From the NCBI RefSeq assembly GCF_918741285.1, contig NZ_CAKKNC010000001.1, positions 1,054,001 through 1,118,000 on the forward strand: a stretch of 64,000 nucleotides of DNA, read 5' to 3'. The notes below the pieces were generated by a model. That model was given only the letters and a program-made list of their open reading frames with translations. It was not told the DNA's origin and did not search any database. Position numbers and translations under genes: made by a program. Positions 9,201 through 17,663 of the stretch are shown here, piece after piece. How positions within the stretch are numbered: position 1 is the stretch's first letter; the number at the start of each line of letters is the position of its first letter. The stretch is from Sphingobium sp. CECT 9361 (lineage in GTDB: Bacteria; Pseudomonadota; Alphaproteobacteria; Sphingomonadales; Sphingomonadaceae).

Positions 9201-11192
9201 TCAACCTTCGACCCGGAAACCGATCCATAGTGTCCGGGGCGTACCAAGGTCCATCGATCCGCCAGCGTTGCGGGTTACGACAGCCTTGTCGAAAATATTC
9301 TCGGCCCGCCCGACAATGGCGAGATGTCGACCAATCGGCAATCGCGCGAAGGCATCCAGCGTGATGGCACCGGGCAGAGCATCTGTCTGGAGATCGTCTT
9401 CATATTGGCGTGACACATAGCGCAGCGTGGTGGATAGCGACGGTCCATTGGCGGGTGCCCATGCCAATGTAGCGCTGGTCGCATGGCGTGGGCTTTGTGC
9501 GGGTACGAGGCCGTCGAATGGCTTTAAGGGCGCTTTCACCGTCGCATGGCTGTAGGCGTAGGATGCGATCAGCGACATGTCGCCGCTCCGTGCGCTCGCG
9601 GTCAACTCAACGCCCTTCGCTACGATGGCATCGACATTTTGCCGCTGACGCTGATTGGTGCCGATCGTGACATTGGCGACGGCATTGCCCAAGCGGTTGT
9701 AGAAGCCGGTGATGCCCAGCGCGACACCCGGGAGCGGTGTCAGGTCCGCACCGATCTCCGCGCCTTTCAGTTTTTCAAGGCCAAGTGCGGCATTGGCCTG
9801 CGTCGTCACGGGGAACACCGCGAAGGGCCGATACAGTTCGTTCAGCGTTGGAAGGCGGAACCCGGTATATCCGGCAGCGCGCAAGGCGATGGCTTCATTG
9901 GGCCGGAACAGCGCGCCGGCCCGCCCGCTGAATTTCCAGCCGTCCCGGTCGGGATAGAGCGTGTCGCCGGTAAGGGTGCCCGCCGCGTTACGGGTTTCGA
10001 ACTGACCGTCCGTAATGGTCCACCGGTCGGCGCGGGCTCCTCCGGTGAGGATGAGCTGCCCTATCGTCCAGTCGTCCTCAACAAATATGCCTGACGTGCT
10101 TTGGCGGCCGAATGCGTGGCGGCGAGCGGTTACGACGCCTGTGTTGGCGTTGTACGCATCTTCGAACATATTGCCGCTGGCATAGCGGGTATCCGCGCCG
10201 ATGCGCAGGACGTGATCGGGGCCGACAGGCGGGCGCAATTCTATCTTGCCGCCGATGCCGGTGGAGGGCGTGTTGCGCTGATCCAGCGTTTTGCGGAAGC
10301 TGCTGGAACTGATGACCACGTTGCTGAAATTGCGGGCCTGGACATAGGCCAGCGCATCGATCTGCCATGCGCCGCGTGACACGATGCGAAGGCTGGCGTC
10401 CTGTCCTTCGCTATGGCTGTCTGCGCCGTTGAAACGGAGAGTCCGGTCATCGTTGAATATCAACGCGCGGGCCTGAATTTCCAGCGTGTCGCTGATCGGT
10501 GCGACGGCGCGGATGCTGGAGGACCAGCCGTCATAGCGCGCAGGGACATCGGCGATGGTGCGTTGTGTGCGCGGCGTGGTGTAAAAACCGTCGCCGCGGT
10601 CCCATCGTCCGGACACCGAGACATAGCCTGCACCCAGGTTCGGCGTGACGGTGCCTGACAGTTCGGTGGAATCGCGGCTGCCATACAGGGCGTTGCCGCT
10701 GAACAGGGGTAAATCGCTGCGTGGGGCGCTTTCCATTTCGATGGTTCCGGCCACGGCGCCTGCCCCGAAAGCCCCGGCTCCGCCCCCTCGCGTCACGCGG
10801 ATGGCACCCAGCCGATCCGGGACAATCGCGCTGAACGGAATATAGCCGAAAAACGGATCGGCCATCGGTACGCCGTCGAGCAAGACCAAGGCACGGCTGG
10901 ATGCGTTGCCGCCCAGCGCGCGCAGGGTTGTGCCCTGTGCCGATGGATTGGCCGACCGACTGTCCGACCGGCGAAACTGCTGAAAGCCAGCGACGTCGCC
11001 CAACACGGTTTCCAGCCGTCCCGAAGCCACCGAAGTCAACCGCTCCCGCGTTATCACGACCGATCCATAGGCGGGCGTCCCGGGCGGGGAAGGCAAGCCT
11101 TGCCCCGTCACCACGATTGATTGCACTGCCTCCTGCGCCATGGTCGGTGTGCAAAACAGAGCAGATGATATGATCAGGCAGGCGCGACGCAT
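9201..11192 (-). CDS. TonB-dependent outer-membrane receptor
   Basis: This 663-residue protein has a signal peptide (cleavage near TMAQ), a TonB-box-like VQSIVVTG, a plug domain with [20 protein letters not shown] and an outer-membrane beta-barrel ending in Phe-Arg-Val-Glu-Gly. It is shorter than most sphingomonad receptors and closer to the vitamin/siderophore-sized class. I saw no cobalamin riboswitch upstream, so a B12 role is not supported. It is the first gene of a tight set with acs and cytochrome b561, which hints at uptake of a substrate yielding acetate; that is inference. A minor hairpin, AGACG-AGG-CGTCT, lies upstream near 11226. Confidence 0.88.
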   Translation of the reverse strand: MRRACLIISSALFCTPTMAQEAVQSIVVTGQGLPSPPGTPAYGSVVITRERLTSVASGRLETVLGDVAGFQQFRRSDSRSANPSAQGTTLRALGGNASSRALVLLDGVPMADPFFGYIPFSAIVPDRLGAIRVTRGGGAGAFGAGAVAGTIEMESAPRSDLPLFSGNALYGSRDSTELSGTVTPNLGAGYVSVSGRWDRGDGFYTTPRTQRTIADVPARYDGWSSSIRAVAPISDTLEIQARALIFNDDRTLRFNGADSHSEGQDASLRIVSRGAWQIDALAYVQARNFSNVVISSSSFRKTLDQRNTPSTGIGGKIELRPPVGPDHVLRIGADTRYASGNMFEDAYNANTGVVTARRHAFGRQSTSGIFVEDDWTIGQLILTGGARADRWTITDGQFETRNAAGTLTGDTLYPDRDGWKFSGRAGALFRPNEAIALRAAGYTGFRLPTLNELYRPFAVFPVTTQANAALGLEKLKGAEIGADLTPLPGVALGITGFYNRLGNAVANVTIGTNQRQRQNVDAIVAKGVELTASARSGDMSLIASYAYSHATVKAPLKPFDGLVPAQSPRHATSATLAWAPANGPSLSTTLRYVSRQYEDDLQTDALPGAITLDAFARLPIGRHLAIVGRAENIFDKAVVTRNAGGSMDLGTPRTLWIGFRVEG

Positions 11193-11424
11193 TGTGGTTC
11201 CTTCAGCGCTCCGATCTCAATCCTGAGACGAGGCGTCTCTCTTCGCGTTAAGACAGCGCCTCCCTTTGGTACATTCTTCTTTGGGTCAAGCCGATAAGCA
11301 TATTTTCCCATCCATTTGCGAATTAACGAATGGCTGTGTCGTCGTCCCGAAGCGGCACAGCGGAAATCGGCCTCTCGCCTTCTTTTCCAGATCGGCTAAG
11401 GACAAGGTCTGGAGTACCCCTTGC

Positions 11425-12099
11425 ATGAATATCATTAGCAAAATCAAAGCGATCAAGGCTCGTGATGTCATCCGGGCAGGATTGGGTATCGCTTTGGTGG
11501 CAACCGCCATTCAGGTGACGAGCAAGCCCAGCCGCCCCACGGATAAGCCGCAAGCCGTGGCGCCGCTTATCACGGTCAAGCCTGCCGTAGTGGCGCAATC
11601 TACGGTCAAGCCCGTCGCGGCACCTGTGGAAAGTCCTTTTGTCGTAAAGCGCGTACTGACCATTGATGGGCCGTTCCGGCATGGCGATTACAAGTGGGAC
11701 GATAAAGGTGTGCCTGCTGGTCCGCTGGTCATTACCGTGGACCTCAAAGCGCAGACGATGTCGGTATTCCGTGGCGGGTATGAAATTGGCGCGGCGGTGA
11801 TCGTCTATGGTGCGACGGACAAGGAATCGCCTGTTGGCACCTTCCCGATCTCAGAGAAGGACGCCGATCATGTGTCCAACCTGTACGATGCGCCGATGCC
11901 CTATATGCTCCGGCTCACCAATGACGGCGTCGCGATCCACGGCAGCGACGTGCAATGGGGTAATGCGACGCATGGCTGCATCGGTGTGCCGACCGCGTTC
12001 GCGAAGCTGTTGTTCCAGCAAGCGAAGCTGGGCGACCGCGTCATCATCACCGATGGGAAAATGATGGACGTCAGCGGCGCGACGACCACCAAAGCGTAA
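11425..12099 (+). CDS. L,D-transpeptidase (YkuD-domain), exported
   Basis: This protein of about 224 residues starts at the ATG at 11425, preceded by GGAG; a longer reading to 11266 lacks a ribosome site. An N-terminal hydrophobic segment (about residues 15-32) anchors or exports it, followed by a Pro/Val-rich linker. The YkuD catalytic domain covers about residues 95-215 and has the catalytic motif: the first His in AIHGSD and the nucleophilic Cys in ATHGCIGVP. Family members cross-link peptidoglycan at the third residue or attach proteins to it. The residue after the catalytic C-I pair is Gly, where many relatives have Arg or Asn. Confidence 0.88.
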   Translation: MNIISKIKAIKARDVIRAGLGIALVATAIQVTSKPSRPTDKPQAVAPLITVKPAVVAQSTVKPVAAPVESPFVVKRVLTIDGPFRHGDYKWDDKGVPAGPLVITVDLKAQTMSVFRGGYEIGAAVIVYGATDKESPVGTFPISEKDADHVSNLYDAPMPYMLRLTNDGVAIHGSDVQWGNATHGCIGVPTAFAKLLFQQAKLGDRVIITDGKMMDVSGATTTKA

Positions 12100-12102
12100 T
12101 CT

Positions 12103-13449
12103 TCACGGCTTGTTGGCGATCAGGTGAAATTCCGTCTGCCGTCCGTCGAGATACTGTACTGTCTTGCCGTCGAAGAAAGCGTCCTCTTCCCGGCGGAACA
12201 CCACGCTTTGATCGTCCCATTCGGGCACTTTTACGGTTGCTGACAATTCAATCGACCAGGCGGTATCGGCGCGTAATGGATGATTGCCGGAAGGGCCCGG
12301 TTGCTGATTGTCCCAGAAGCCGATGGCGCTGCCAGCCGCATGGCCATGATAGCCGATAGGATGCGAATAGATCGTCGGGTTAAGTCCGGCGGCGCTCGCC
12401 TTGCTACGCGCTGCGGCCAGCATCTCATTACCCGTCAGGCCGGTTTTGAAGCTGGACGTCAGTGCGTTCATCACTGCATTGCCCGCCGCCATTCCCGCGC
12501 GCAGACCAGCGGGCGCATCGCGCTCATCGGCTTTCAGCACATAGGCCAGATGCTGCGTGTCGGTGTTCAGCCCCAGATAGGTGATGCCGAAATCGGTCCA
12601 CAGCATGTCGCCGGGCTGGATCACGACGTCTCCTGAAATGTCGTTCGCTTCGCCCTTGCGGAAGATATGCACGGATGGCTGGAACCATGTGTCGAGTTTC
12701 AGTCCTGCAATCCGTTCGCGATACCACCATACAACATCGTCGGCGGTCGTCTTGCCGGGGGTGATGACCGCATTGGATAGCCCTTCGGCGATGATGGCAT
12801 GTGCTGTGCGGACGATTTGCGGATACATCTTCATCTCGGCGGGGATGCGTGTTTCGAGCCAGCCGACCGCCAGCGGTTCGGCGGACACGATCCGCGCGCG
12901 TTGATCGGGCGTCAGGGCCGCAACCAGATCCTGATACTGCCCATGCGTCAGGCCATCGCCGAATGCCGTGCGCGGGGAGATGTTGAGGCCGATTTTCTTG
13001 GGGTTTCGCTCGGCGATCAACTGCGCAAGGCGCTTCCATTGGTCGGGCTGCGTCTCCGGCGTCCATGCTGCGGCGAAAAGCGTGCCGAGGCCATAGCGAC
13101 TGACCGTCAGCCGCTCGATAGGTTTGCCGTTGCCGGGATCGTAGAACACCAGGATCGTGCGCCGACGGGCATGCATGGATTCAGCGTCCAGCATCGTCGC
13201 GACGACGGTGTCCTCCATATATTCCCGCGCGACGAGCACCCACATGTCGATGCCGTGTTCGCGCATCAATTTGGGAACGACGCTGTCCAGTCGCTCCGCC
13301 AGCCAGGCATCGCGCAACGCGGCTTGATCGCGCAGAGGCAAGACCGGGGGGACCGTGGGATTGCGCGCCTCGGTCATGCTTAACGGCATTTGCGCCTGTA
13401 CGGGCAGCGACATGGCCAGAGCGGCGACGCCCAAATAATATGCCTTCAC
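12103..13449 (-). CDS. Exported M24-family metallopeptidase (Xaa-Pro aminopeptidase-like)
   Basis: The product is about 448 residues from the GTG at 13449, which is preceded by AAGGGG and gives a signal peptide ending VQAQ; the frame stays open far upstream but there runs antisense to the transporter gene. The C-terminal pita-bread fold keeps plausible metal ligands: Asp in WTDFG, Asp in NTDTQH, His in SHPIGYHGH, Glu in WSIELS and Glu in REEDAFF. It should cleave peptides in the periplasm, possibly X-Pro bonds. It lies 59 bp after the transporter on the same strand and may be the last gene of the chvI operon. Its stop is only three bases from that of the convergent L,D-transpeptidase. Confidence 0.87.
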   Translation of the reverse strand: MKAYYLGVAALAMSLPVQAQMPLSMTEARNPTVPPVLPLRDQAALRDAWLAERLDSVVPKLMREHGIDMWVLVAREYMEDTVVATMLDAESMHARRRTILVFYDPGNGKPIERLTVSRYGLGTLFAAAWTPETQPDQWKRLAQLIAERNPKKIGLNISPRTAFGDGLTHGQYQDLVAALTPDQRARIVSAEPLAVGWLETRIPAEMKMYPQIVRTAHAIIAEGLSNAVITPGKTTADDVVWWYRERIAGLKLDTWFQPSVHIFRKGEANDISGDVVIQPGDMLWTDFGITYLGLNTDTQHLAYVLKADERDAPAGLRAGMAAGNAVMNALTSSFKTGLTGNEMLAAARSKASAAGLNPTIYSHPIGYHGHAAGSAIGFWDNQQPGPSGNHPLRADTAWSIELSATVKVPEWDDQSVVFRREEDAFFDGKTVQYLDGRQTEFHLIANKP

Positions 13450-13508
13450 GGTAATCCCCTTGTCATGAGGAGCGCACTGTATCGCGTAGTGGACGGCGGG
13501 CAAGAGAG

Positions 13509-14786
13509 TCAGGCGGCGGGCGCAGTTGTTCCGCCGGGACGCCAGAGGGCCATCAGGCTGATGGCTGCCGCTGCCGACATATATAGGCCGACGAACGCGA
13601 TACCCTGTGTCGCAACGAGATATTGCGCGACGATGGGGGCCAGTGCGCCGCCGATGATGCCGCCCAGATTGAATCCGAACGAGGCGCCGGTGTAGCGCAA
13701 TTGTATGGGAAACAGTGCCGGCAGGAACGCGCCGAGCGGGCCATAGACGAAACCCATGAGGAAGAGCGCAAGCGCGAGGATAGAGAAGATAGCGAGCAGC
13801 GATCCGCTGCCCATCGCTGCGCCGAAGAGTATGCCCATCGGGATCGTGCCGAGGCATCCGATGATGAGAACCCGGCGCGGGCTGGTCTTGTCCGCCCACC
13901 ATCCGGCAAGGATGATGCCGAGCGCCATGAACAGGATCGCGCCGAGTTGCAGGCCGAGGAACGTCTCTCGCCCGATCTTGAGCGTCGCGGTGCCAAAACC
14001 CAACGCAAAGGCCGTCGCGATGTAGAAAATGGCGAAGCAAGCGACAACAGCGAATGTACCGGCAATGGCGGCGCGCAGGTGATCGCGCAGAAGCGTCGCG
14101 AGGGGCAGGGCAGGGGGCGGTGCTTCCGCCATCGCATCTGCAAACTCAGGCGTTTCAGTCAGTTTCAGTCGAACCCAGAGGCCCAATATGACCAGAATGG
14201 CGCTGGCGAGGAACGGCAAGCGCCAACCCCAGGCCAGAAACTGATCTTCGGTTAGAAACGCGCCGAGAAGCAGGAACAGGCCATTGGCGGCGATAAAGCC
14301 GACAGGCGCACCCAGTTGCGGGAACATCCCGAACCGGGCGCGCCATCCCGGCGGGGCATTCTCCACCGCCAGCAATGCCGCGCCGCCCCATTCGCCGCCA
14401 AGACCGAAACCCTGACCGAAACGCAAGATGCAAAGCAGCAAAGGCGCGACCCAGCCGATGGACTGATAGGTCGGCAGAAAGGCGATGAGCAACGTCGATC
14501 CGCCCATCAACATCAGGGAATAGACCAGCGTCGACTTGCGCCCGATCCGGTCGCCATAATGCCCGAATACCGCTGCCCCCAGAGGGCGGGCGATGAACGC
14601 CAGCGCGAAGCTCGCATAGGCGGCCAGAAGCTGTGCCGATGGAGAAGTCGCGGGAAAGAACAAGGGGCCGAAGACCAAACTGGCGGCCGTAGCGTAGATA
14701 TAGAAATCGTAAAATTCGACTGCCGTGCCGATCAGGCTCGCCCCAAGCACGCGCTTGTGACGCAGCATCGCAGCTATGCCGCTCAT
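13509..14786 (-). CDS. MFS transporter, metabolite:H+ symporter (MHS) type
   Basis: This 425-residue inner-membrane protein has about 12 transmembrane helices. The N-terminal pattern GTAVEFYDFYIYATAASL and the loop motif GHYGDRIGRK are typical of the MHS branch (shikimate, proline/betaine, dicarboxylate symporters). Its ATG overlaps the stop of the upstream methyltransferase by four bases, so it is translationally coupled to the ChvGI/PTS operon, an unusual partner. A coupled organic-acid importer opposite pckA would make metabolic sense, but the substrate cannot be told from sequence. Confidence 0.9.
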   Translation of the reverse strand: MSGIAAMLRHKRVLGASLIGTAVEFYDFYIYATAASLVFGPLFFPATSPSAQLLAAYASFALAFIARPLGAAVFGHYGDRIGRKSTLVYSLMLMGGSTLLIAFLPTYQSIGWVAPLLLCILRFGQGFGLGGEWGGAALLAVENAPPGWRARFGMFPQLGAPVGFIAANGLFLLLGAFLTEDQFLAWGWRLPFLASAILVILGLWVRLKLTETPEFADAMAEAPPPALPLATLLRDHLRAAIAGTFAVVACFAIFYIATAFALGFGTATLKIGRETFLGLQLGAILFMALGIILAGWWADKTSPRRVLIIGCLGTIPMGILFGAAMGSGSLLAIFSILALALFLMGFVYGPLGAFLPALFPIQLRYTGASFGFNLGGIIGGALAPIVAQYLVATQGIAFVGLYMSAAAAISLMALWRPGGTTAPAA

Positions 14787-15583
14787 GCCCGGCCCCGCTT
14801 CTGGTTCAGCACTTCATAGGCCATGACGGCTGTGGCGACGGCGACATTCAGGCTGTCGGCCTTGCCCAGCATCGGCATTTTTACCAGCAGGTCGCATTGC
14901 GCTTCGTAGCTTTCGGGCAAACCCTGCGCTTCATTGCCGACCAGCAGGAAGACGGGCGCTTGGTAAGTCGGACCCTGATAGTCATGCGTCGTATTGAGGC
15001 TGGTGCCGACCAGTTGTCCCGGACCTTGCCGCAGCCAAGGGACGAACTCTTCCCATCGCGCCGTCACGATAAGCTGGGTGAAGAGCGCGCCCATGCTGGC
15101 GCGCACCGCTTCGACGGAAAAGGGATCGACGCAATCGTCGACCAATATCAGTCCACCTGCGCCCACGGCATCGCCTGTGCGCAAGATCGTGCCAAGATTG
15201 CCGGGATCGCGGAGCGATTGCGCGACAATCCAGATATCGGCGGTGGTGCGGTCGATTGCATCCAGCGGCGTCAATCGATCGCGATATACGCCAACGACTG
15301 CCTGCGGATTGTCCTTCCCGCTGATTTTCGCGAGAATGTCGGGCGATGTTTCGATCACATCGCCACCGGCCGCCTCCATCGCCGCAATTAGATCCTGTGC
15401 GAGCGGATGGTCCGATCCTGCATGGAACAGCATTTCGGGCAGGACGCCCGCATCGCGCGCTTCTGTCAGGATACGAAGGCCTTCTGCCAGGAACAGACCT
15501 TCCGCCTTGCGGAACTTCTTTTCCCGCAGGCTGCGTACCCGCTTTACCAGCGGGTTTGAAAAACCGGTGATTTCACGCGCCAC
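14783..15583 (-). CDS. TrmH/SpoU-family RNA 2'-O-methyltransferase
   Basis: This 266-residue enzyme has the SPOUT (knotted SAM-binding) motifs in order: motif 1 around RDPGNLGTILRTGDAVG, motif 2 VGNEAQGLPESY and motif 3 KADSLNVAVATAVMAYE. The N-terminal SpoU substrate-binding part begins with ITGFSNPLVKRVRSLREKK, typical of TsnR/RlmB-like 23S rRNA methyltransferases. The target nucleotide is unknown. It starts six bases after the HPr stop and overlaps the MHS transporter start, so it belongs to the same mRNA as the PTS regulators. Confidence 0.93.
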   Translation of the reverse strand: MAREITGFSNPLVKRVRSLREKKFRKAEGLFLAEGLRILTEARDAGVLPEMLFHAGSDHPLAQDLIAAMEAAGGDVIETSPDILAKISGKDNPQAVVGVYRDRLTPLDAIDRTTADIWIVAQSLRDPGNLGTILRTGDAVGAGGLILVDDCVDPFSVEAVRASMGALFTQLIVTARWEEFVPWLRQGPGQLVGTSLNTTHDYQGPTYQAPVFLLVGNEAQGLPESYEAQCDLLVKMPMLGKADSLNVAVATAVMAYEVLNQKRGRA

Positions 15584-15589
15584 GCAAGG

Positions 15590-15862
15590 TCACTCTTCGC
15601 CGAACTTGTCCTCGACGAGGCTGACGAGTTTGCCCAGCGACTCTTCGGCTTCATCCCCTGCGGCGCTGATCACGATGCTGTCGCCCATTGCCGCGCCCAG
15701 CATCATGAGGCCCATGATCGACGTGCCGGTGACTTCGGAACCGTCTTTGGCGACGGTGATCTGCGCGGGCAGGGCGCTAGCGATAGTGACGAACTTGGCG
15801 CTCGCGCGCGCATGCAATCCCCGGCGGTTGGTGATCAGGACTTCGCGGCTGAACCCGCTCAT
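15590..15862 (-). CDS. ptsH: HPr phosphocarrier protein
   Basis: This 90-residue PTS phosphocarrier carries both phosphorylation sites: the catalytic His17 in GLHARASAKF, phosphorylated by enzyme I, and the regulatory Ser48 in TGTSIMGLMML, the target of HPr kinase. With hprK in the same operon, dual control is likely. The ATG overlaps the upstream EIIA stop by four bases (ATGA). No enzyme I gene or sugar permease lies in the window, so the likely output is regulatory, as described for alphaproteobacterial incomplete PTS systems. Confidence 0.96.
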   Translation of the reverse strand: MSGFSREVLITNRRGLHARASAKFVTIASALPAQITVAKDGSEVTGTSIMGLMMLGAAMGDSIVISAAGDEAEESLGKLVSLVEDKFGEE

Positions 15863-16263
15863 GATGCACTGCCCAGCAACTCGGACGCTACGCTGATGTA
15901 TTTCTGGCCCGCTTCGCGCGCTGCCGCCACGGCCATGCGCACGTCCATAGCCTTGCGTGCGCTCTCCAACCGGATCAGCATGGGGAGGTTGACCCCGGCG
16001 ATCACTTCTATTTCACCAGCCTTCAGCAGCGAAATAGCGAGGTTGGAGGGGGTGCCGCCGAACAGGTCTGTCAGGAGAATGACGCCGTTGCCGTCGTTGA
16101 CGCGCTCGACGGCCGAAGCGATGTCGGCACGGCGCAATTCCATGTCGTCATCCGGGCCGATGCAGATCGTTTCGATCGCCTGCTGTGGGCCGACCACATG
16201 CTCCATCGCTACGACGAATTCCGCCGCCAGCCGACCATGCGTTACCAGAACCAGTCCGATCAT
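15859..16263 (-). CDS. PTS EIIA component, mannose-type fold
   Basis: The product is 134 residues from ATG 16263 (MIGLVLVTHGRLA); a longer frame to 16467 overlaps rapZ and is not credible. The EIIA-Man domain covers the whole protein, with the phospho-accepting His9 in VTHGRLA and the family motif LLTDLFGGTPSN. In alphaproteobacteria this free-standing EIIA accepts phosphate from HPr without a known sugar permease and is thought to signal. It lies 25 bp after rapZ and overlaps ptsH. Confidence 0.93.
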   Translation of the reverse strand: MIGLVLVTHGRLAAEFVVAMEHVVGPQQAIETICIGPDDDMELRRADIASAVERVNDGNGVILLTDLFGGTPSNLAISLLKAGEIEVIAGVNLPMLIRLESARKAMDVRMAVAAAREAGQKYISVASELLGSAS

Positions 16264-16288
16264 AGAATATTGCAGCCCATTTGCGTCA

Positions 16289-17224
16289 TTATGTTTGGTC
16301 CGACGCCCCCGGTCGGCGCTTCTCCAGGGCGTCCTGGGGTGCCGATTCCATGTTGCGGTGCGAGACCGTGGGGGAAAATCCCGCCTGACGCAAGGCTGAG
16401 GCGACACGTTCCGCCACATGAACCGAACGATGTCTCCCCCCGGTACAGCCAAACGCCACGGTAACATAAGCCTTGCCTTCTTCGCTATAGCGCGGAAGCA
16501 AGGTCTTGAGCAGTGCCTCTATCTGGGAAACCGCAGTCTCATAGGCGGGGTCTTGGGCAATATAGGCGGCAACATCCGCATTCTGGCCGGTCTTCGCGCG
16601 CAGGTTGTTATCCCAATGTGGGTTGCGCAGAAACCGCATGTCGAAAACCAGGTCGGCATTGCGGGGGAGTCCGCGGGAGAAGCCGAAGGAAAGGATGGTG
16701 AGCACCGGATCGGAGAGCCGCTCCCGGCTGTAGCGATTGCGGATTTCCTGTTGCAGGCTGTTACTGTTGAGGGTCGTCGTATCGAGGACGTTGGTCGACC
16801 AACGGCGTAGCGGTTCGAGCAATTCGCGTTCGCGTGCGATGCCATCGGCGGCGACCCGGTCTTGCGCCAGAGGGTGCCGCCTGCGCGTTTCGGAAAAGCG
16901 GCGTTCCAGTTCGGCACCGCTGCAATCGAGGAACAGGGTCTCTATGTCGTGATCGTGCTTCCCTCGAAGAGCCTTGATGCGTTGCACGATGCCATTGGCA
17001 TCGAAGCCGCGCGTGCGGGCGTCTATCCCGATGGCCAGCGGACGATCTTCGGCGACATGCCCCTCGGGGAGGGGGGTTTGGAGCAAACTGTCCAGGAGGA
17101 GCAGCGGCAGATTGTCCACCACTTCCCAGCCCATATCCTCCAGCGTCTTGAGAGTCGTGGTCTTCCCCGCGCCGGACAGACCGGACACCAGCAATATGTT
17201 CTTAGGATTTTGCCGCGCCACCAT
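16289..17224 (-). CDS. rapZ: RapZ/YvcJ-family nucleotide-binding regulator
   Basis: The product is about 311 residues from ATG 17224 (MVARQNPKNILLVSG). The N-terminal P-loop GLSGAGKTTTLKTL and the C-terminal signature FGCTGGRHRSVHVAERVA define the family. In enterobacteria RapZ guides RNase E to the GlmZ small RNA to tune GlmS; in alphaproteobacteria that RNA circuit is not established, so the role here is open. The start lies 23 bases inside the hprK reading frame, so the two must be co-translated. The C-terminus continues about 12 residues beyond the usual core. Confidence 0.94.
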   Translation of the reverse strand: MVARQNPKNILLVSGLSGAGKTTTLKTLEDMGWEVVDNLPLLLLDSLLQTPLPEGHVAEDRPLAIGIDARTRGFDANGIVQRIKALRGKHDHDIETLFLDCSGAELERRFSETRRRHPLAQDRVAADGIARERELLEPLRRWSTNVLDTTTLNSNSLQQEIRNRYSRERLSDPVLTILSFGFSRGLPRNADLVFDMRFLRNPHWDNNLRAKTGQNADVAAYIAQDPAYETAVSQIEALLKTLLPRYSEEGKAYVTVAFGCTGGRHRSVHVAERVASALRQAGFSPTVSHRNMESAPQDALEKRRPGASDQT

Positions 17225-17663
17225 TTGCCCCTGTTGCCAGCCCAAAGGCCTTGAGTGCAAGCGCGACTTTAGCTGGCGCGCTGGCCTCGAAGGGGGCGAT
17301 AGCGCACATGGGGATGGATATCCCGGCTATCTCTTTGCTTTCACATGCCTGGGGTAGACGTTCCACCGGAGCAGTTAAATCCAGAATAAGCGCCACCGGA
17401 GCGCTTCGACAATAGTCGAAATCCACGATGCCGATACCGCGCACCTCCATTTTGCCGGCAATCGAGGCCGGAGGCGTGGCGATGAGAGTCGTCTCATCGC
17501 GGGTGACGACAGTGTAGTCATCGCTCACCAGAACGGCGCCGCCACTTATCAGCCGTAGGGCAAGGTCCGATTTTCCGCTGCCGCTTGGCCCCGTCAGCAG
17601 GATCGCACGACCGTTTATGGCAACTGTAGTGGCGTGCAGCGTTTGGCTTGGGCCGTCGCTCAT
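17202..17663 (-). CDS. hprK: HPr kinase/phosphorylase, short alphaproteobacterial form
   Basis: Only 153 residues long, this is the catalytic C-terminal domain without the N-terminal domain found in Firmicutes (about 310 residues). It keeps the Walker A GPSGSGKSDLALRL (about 25-38), the catalytic acidic pair in LVSDDYTVV and the HprK signature EVRGIGIVD. It should phosphorylate or dephosphorylate the regulatory serine of HPr encoded two genes downstream. Its start overlaps the chvG stop by four bases and its end overlaps rapZ. Confidence 0.94.
   Translation of the reverse strand: MSDGPSQTLHATTVAINGRAILLTGPSGSGKSDLALRLISGGAVLVSDDYTVVTRDETTLIATPPASIAGKMEVRGIGIVDFDYCRSAPVALILDLTAPVERLPQACESKEIAGISIPMCAIAPFEASAPAKVALALKAFGLATGANGGAAKS

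Noticed and set aside
9300..11430. Cobalamin riboswitch for the first TonB receptor
   Set aside because: I looked for the conserved GCCACTG box upstream on the minus strand and did not see it.
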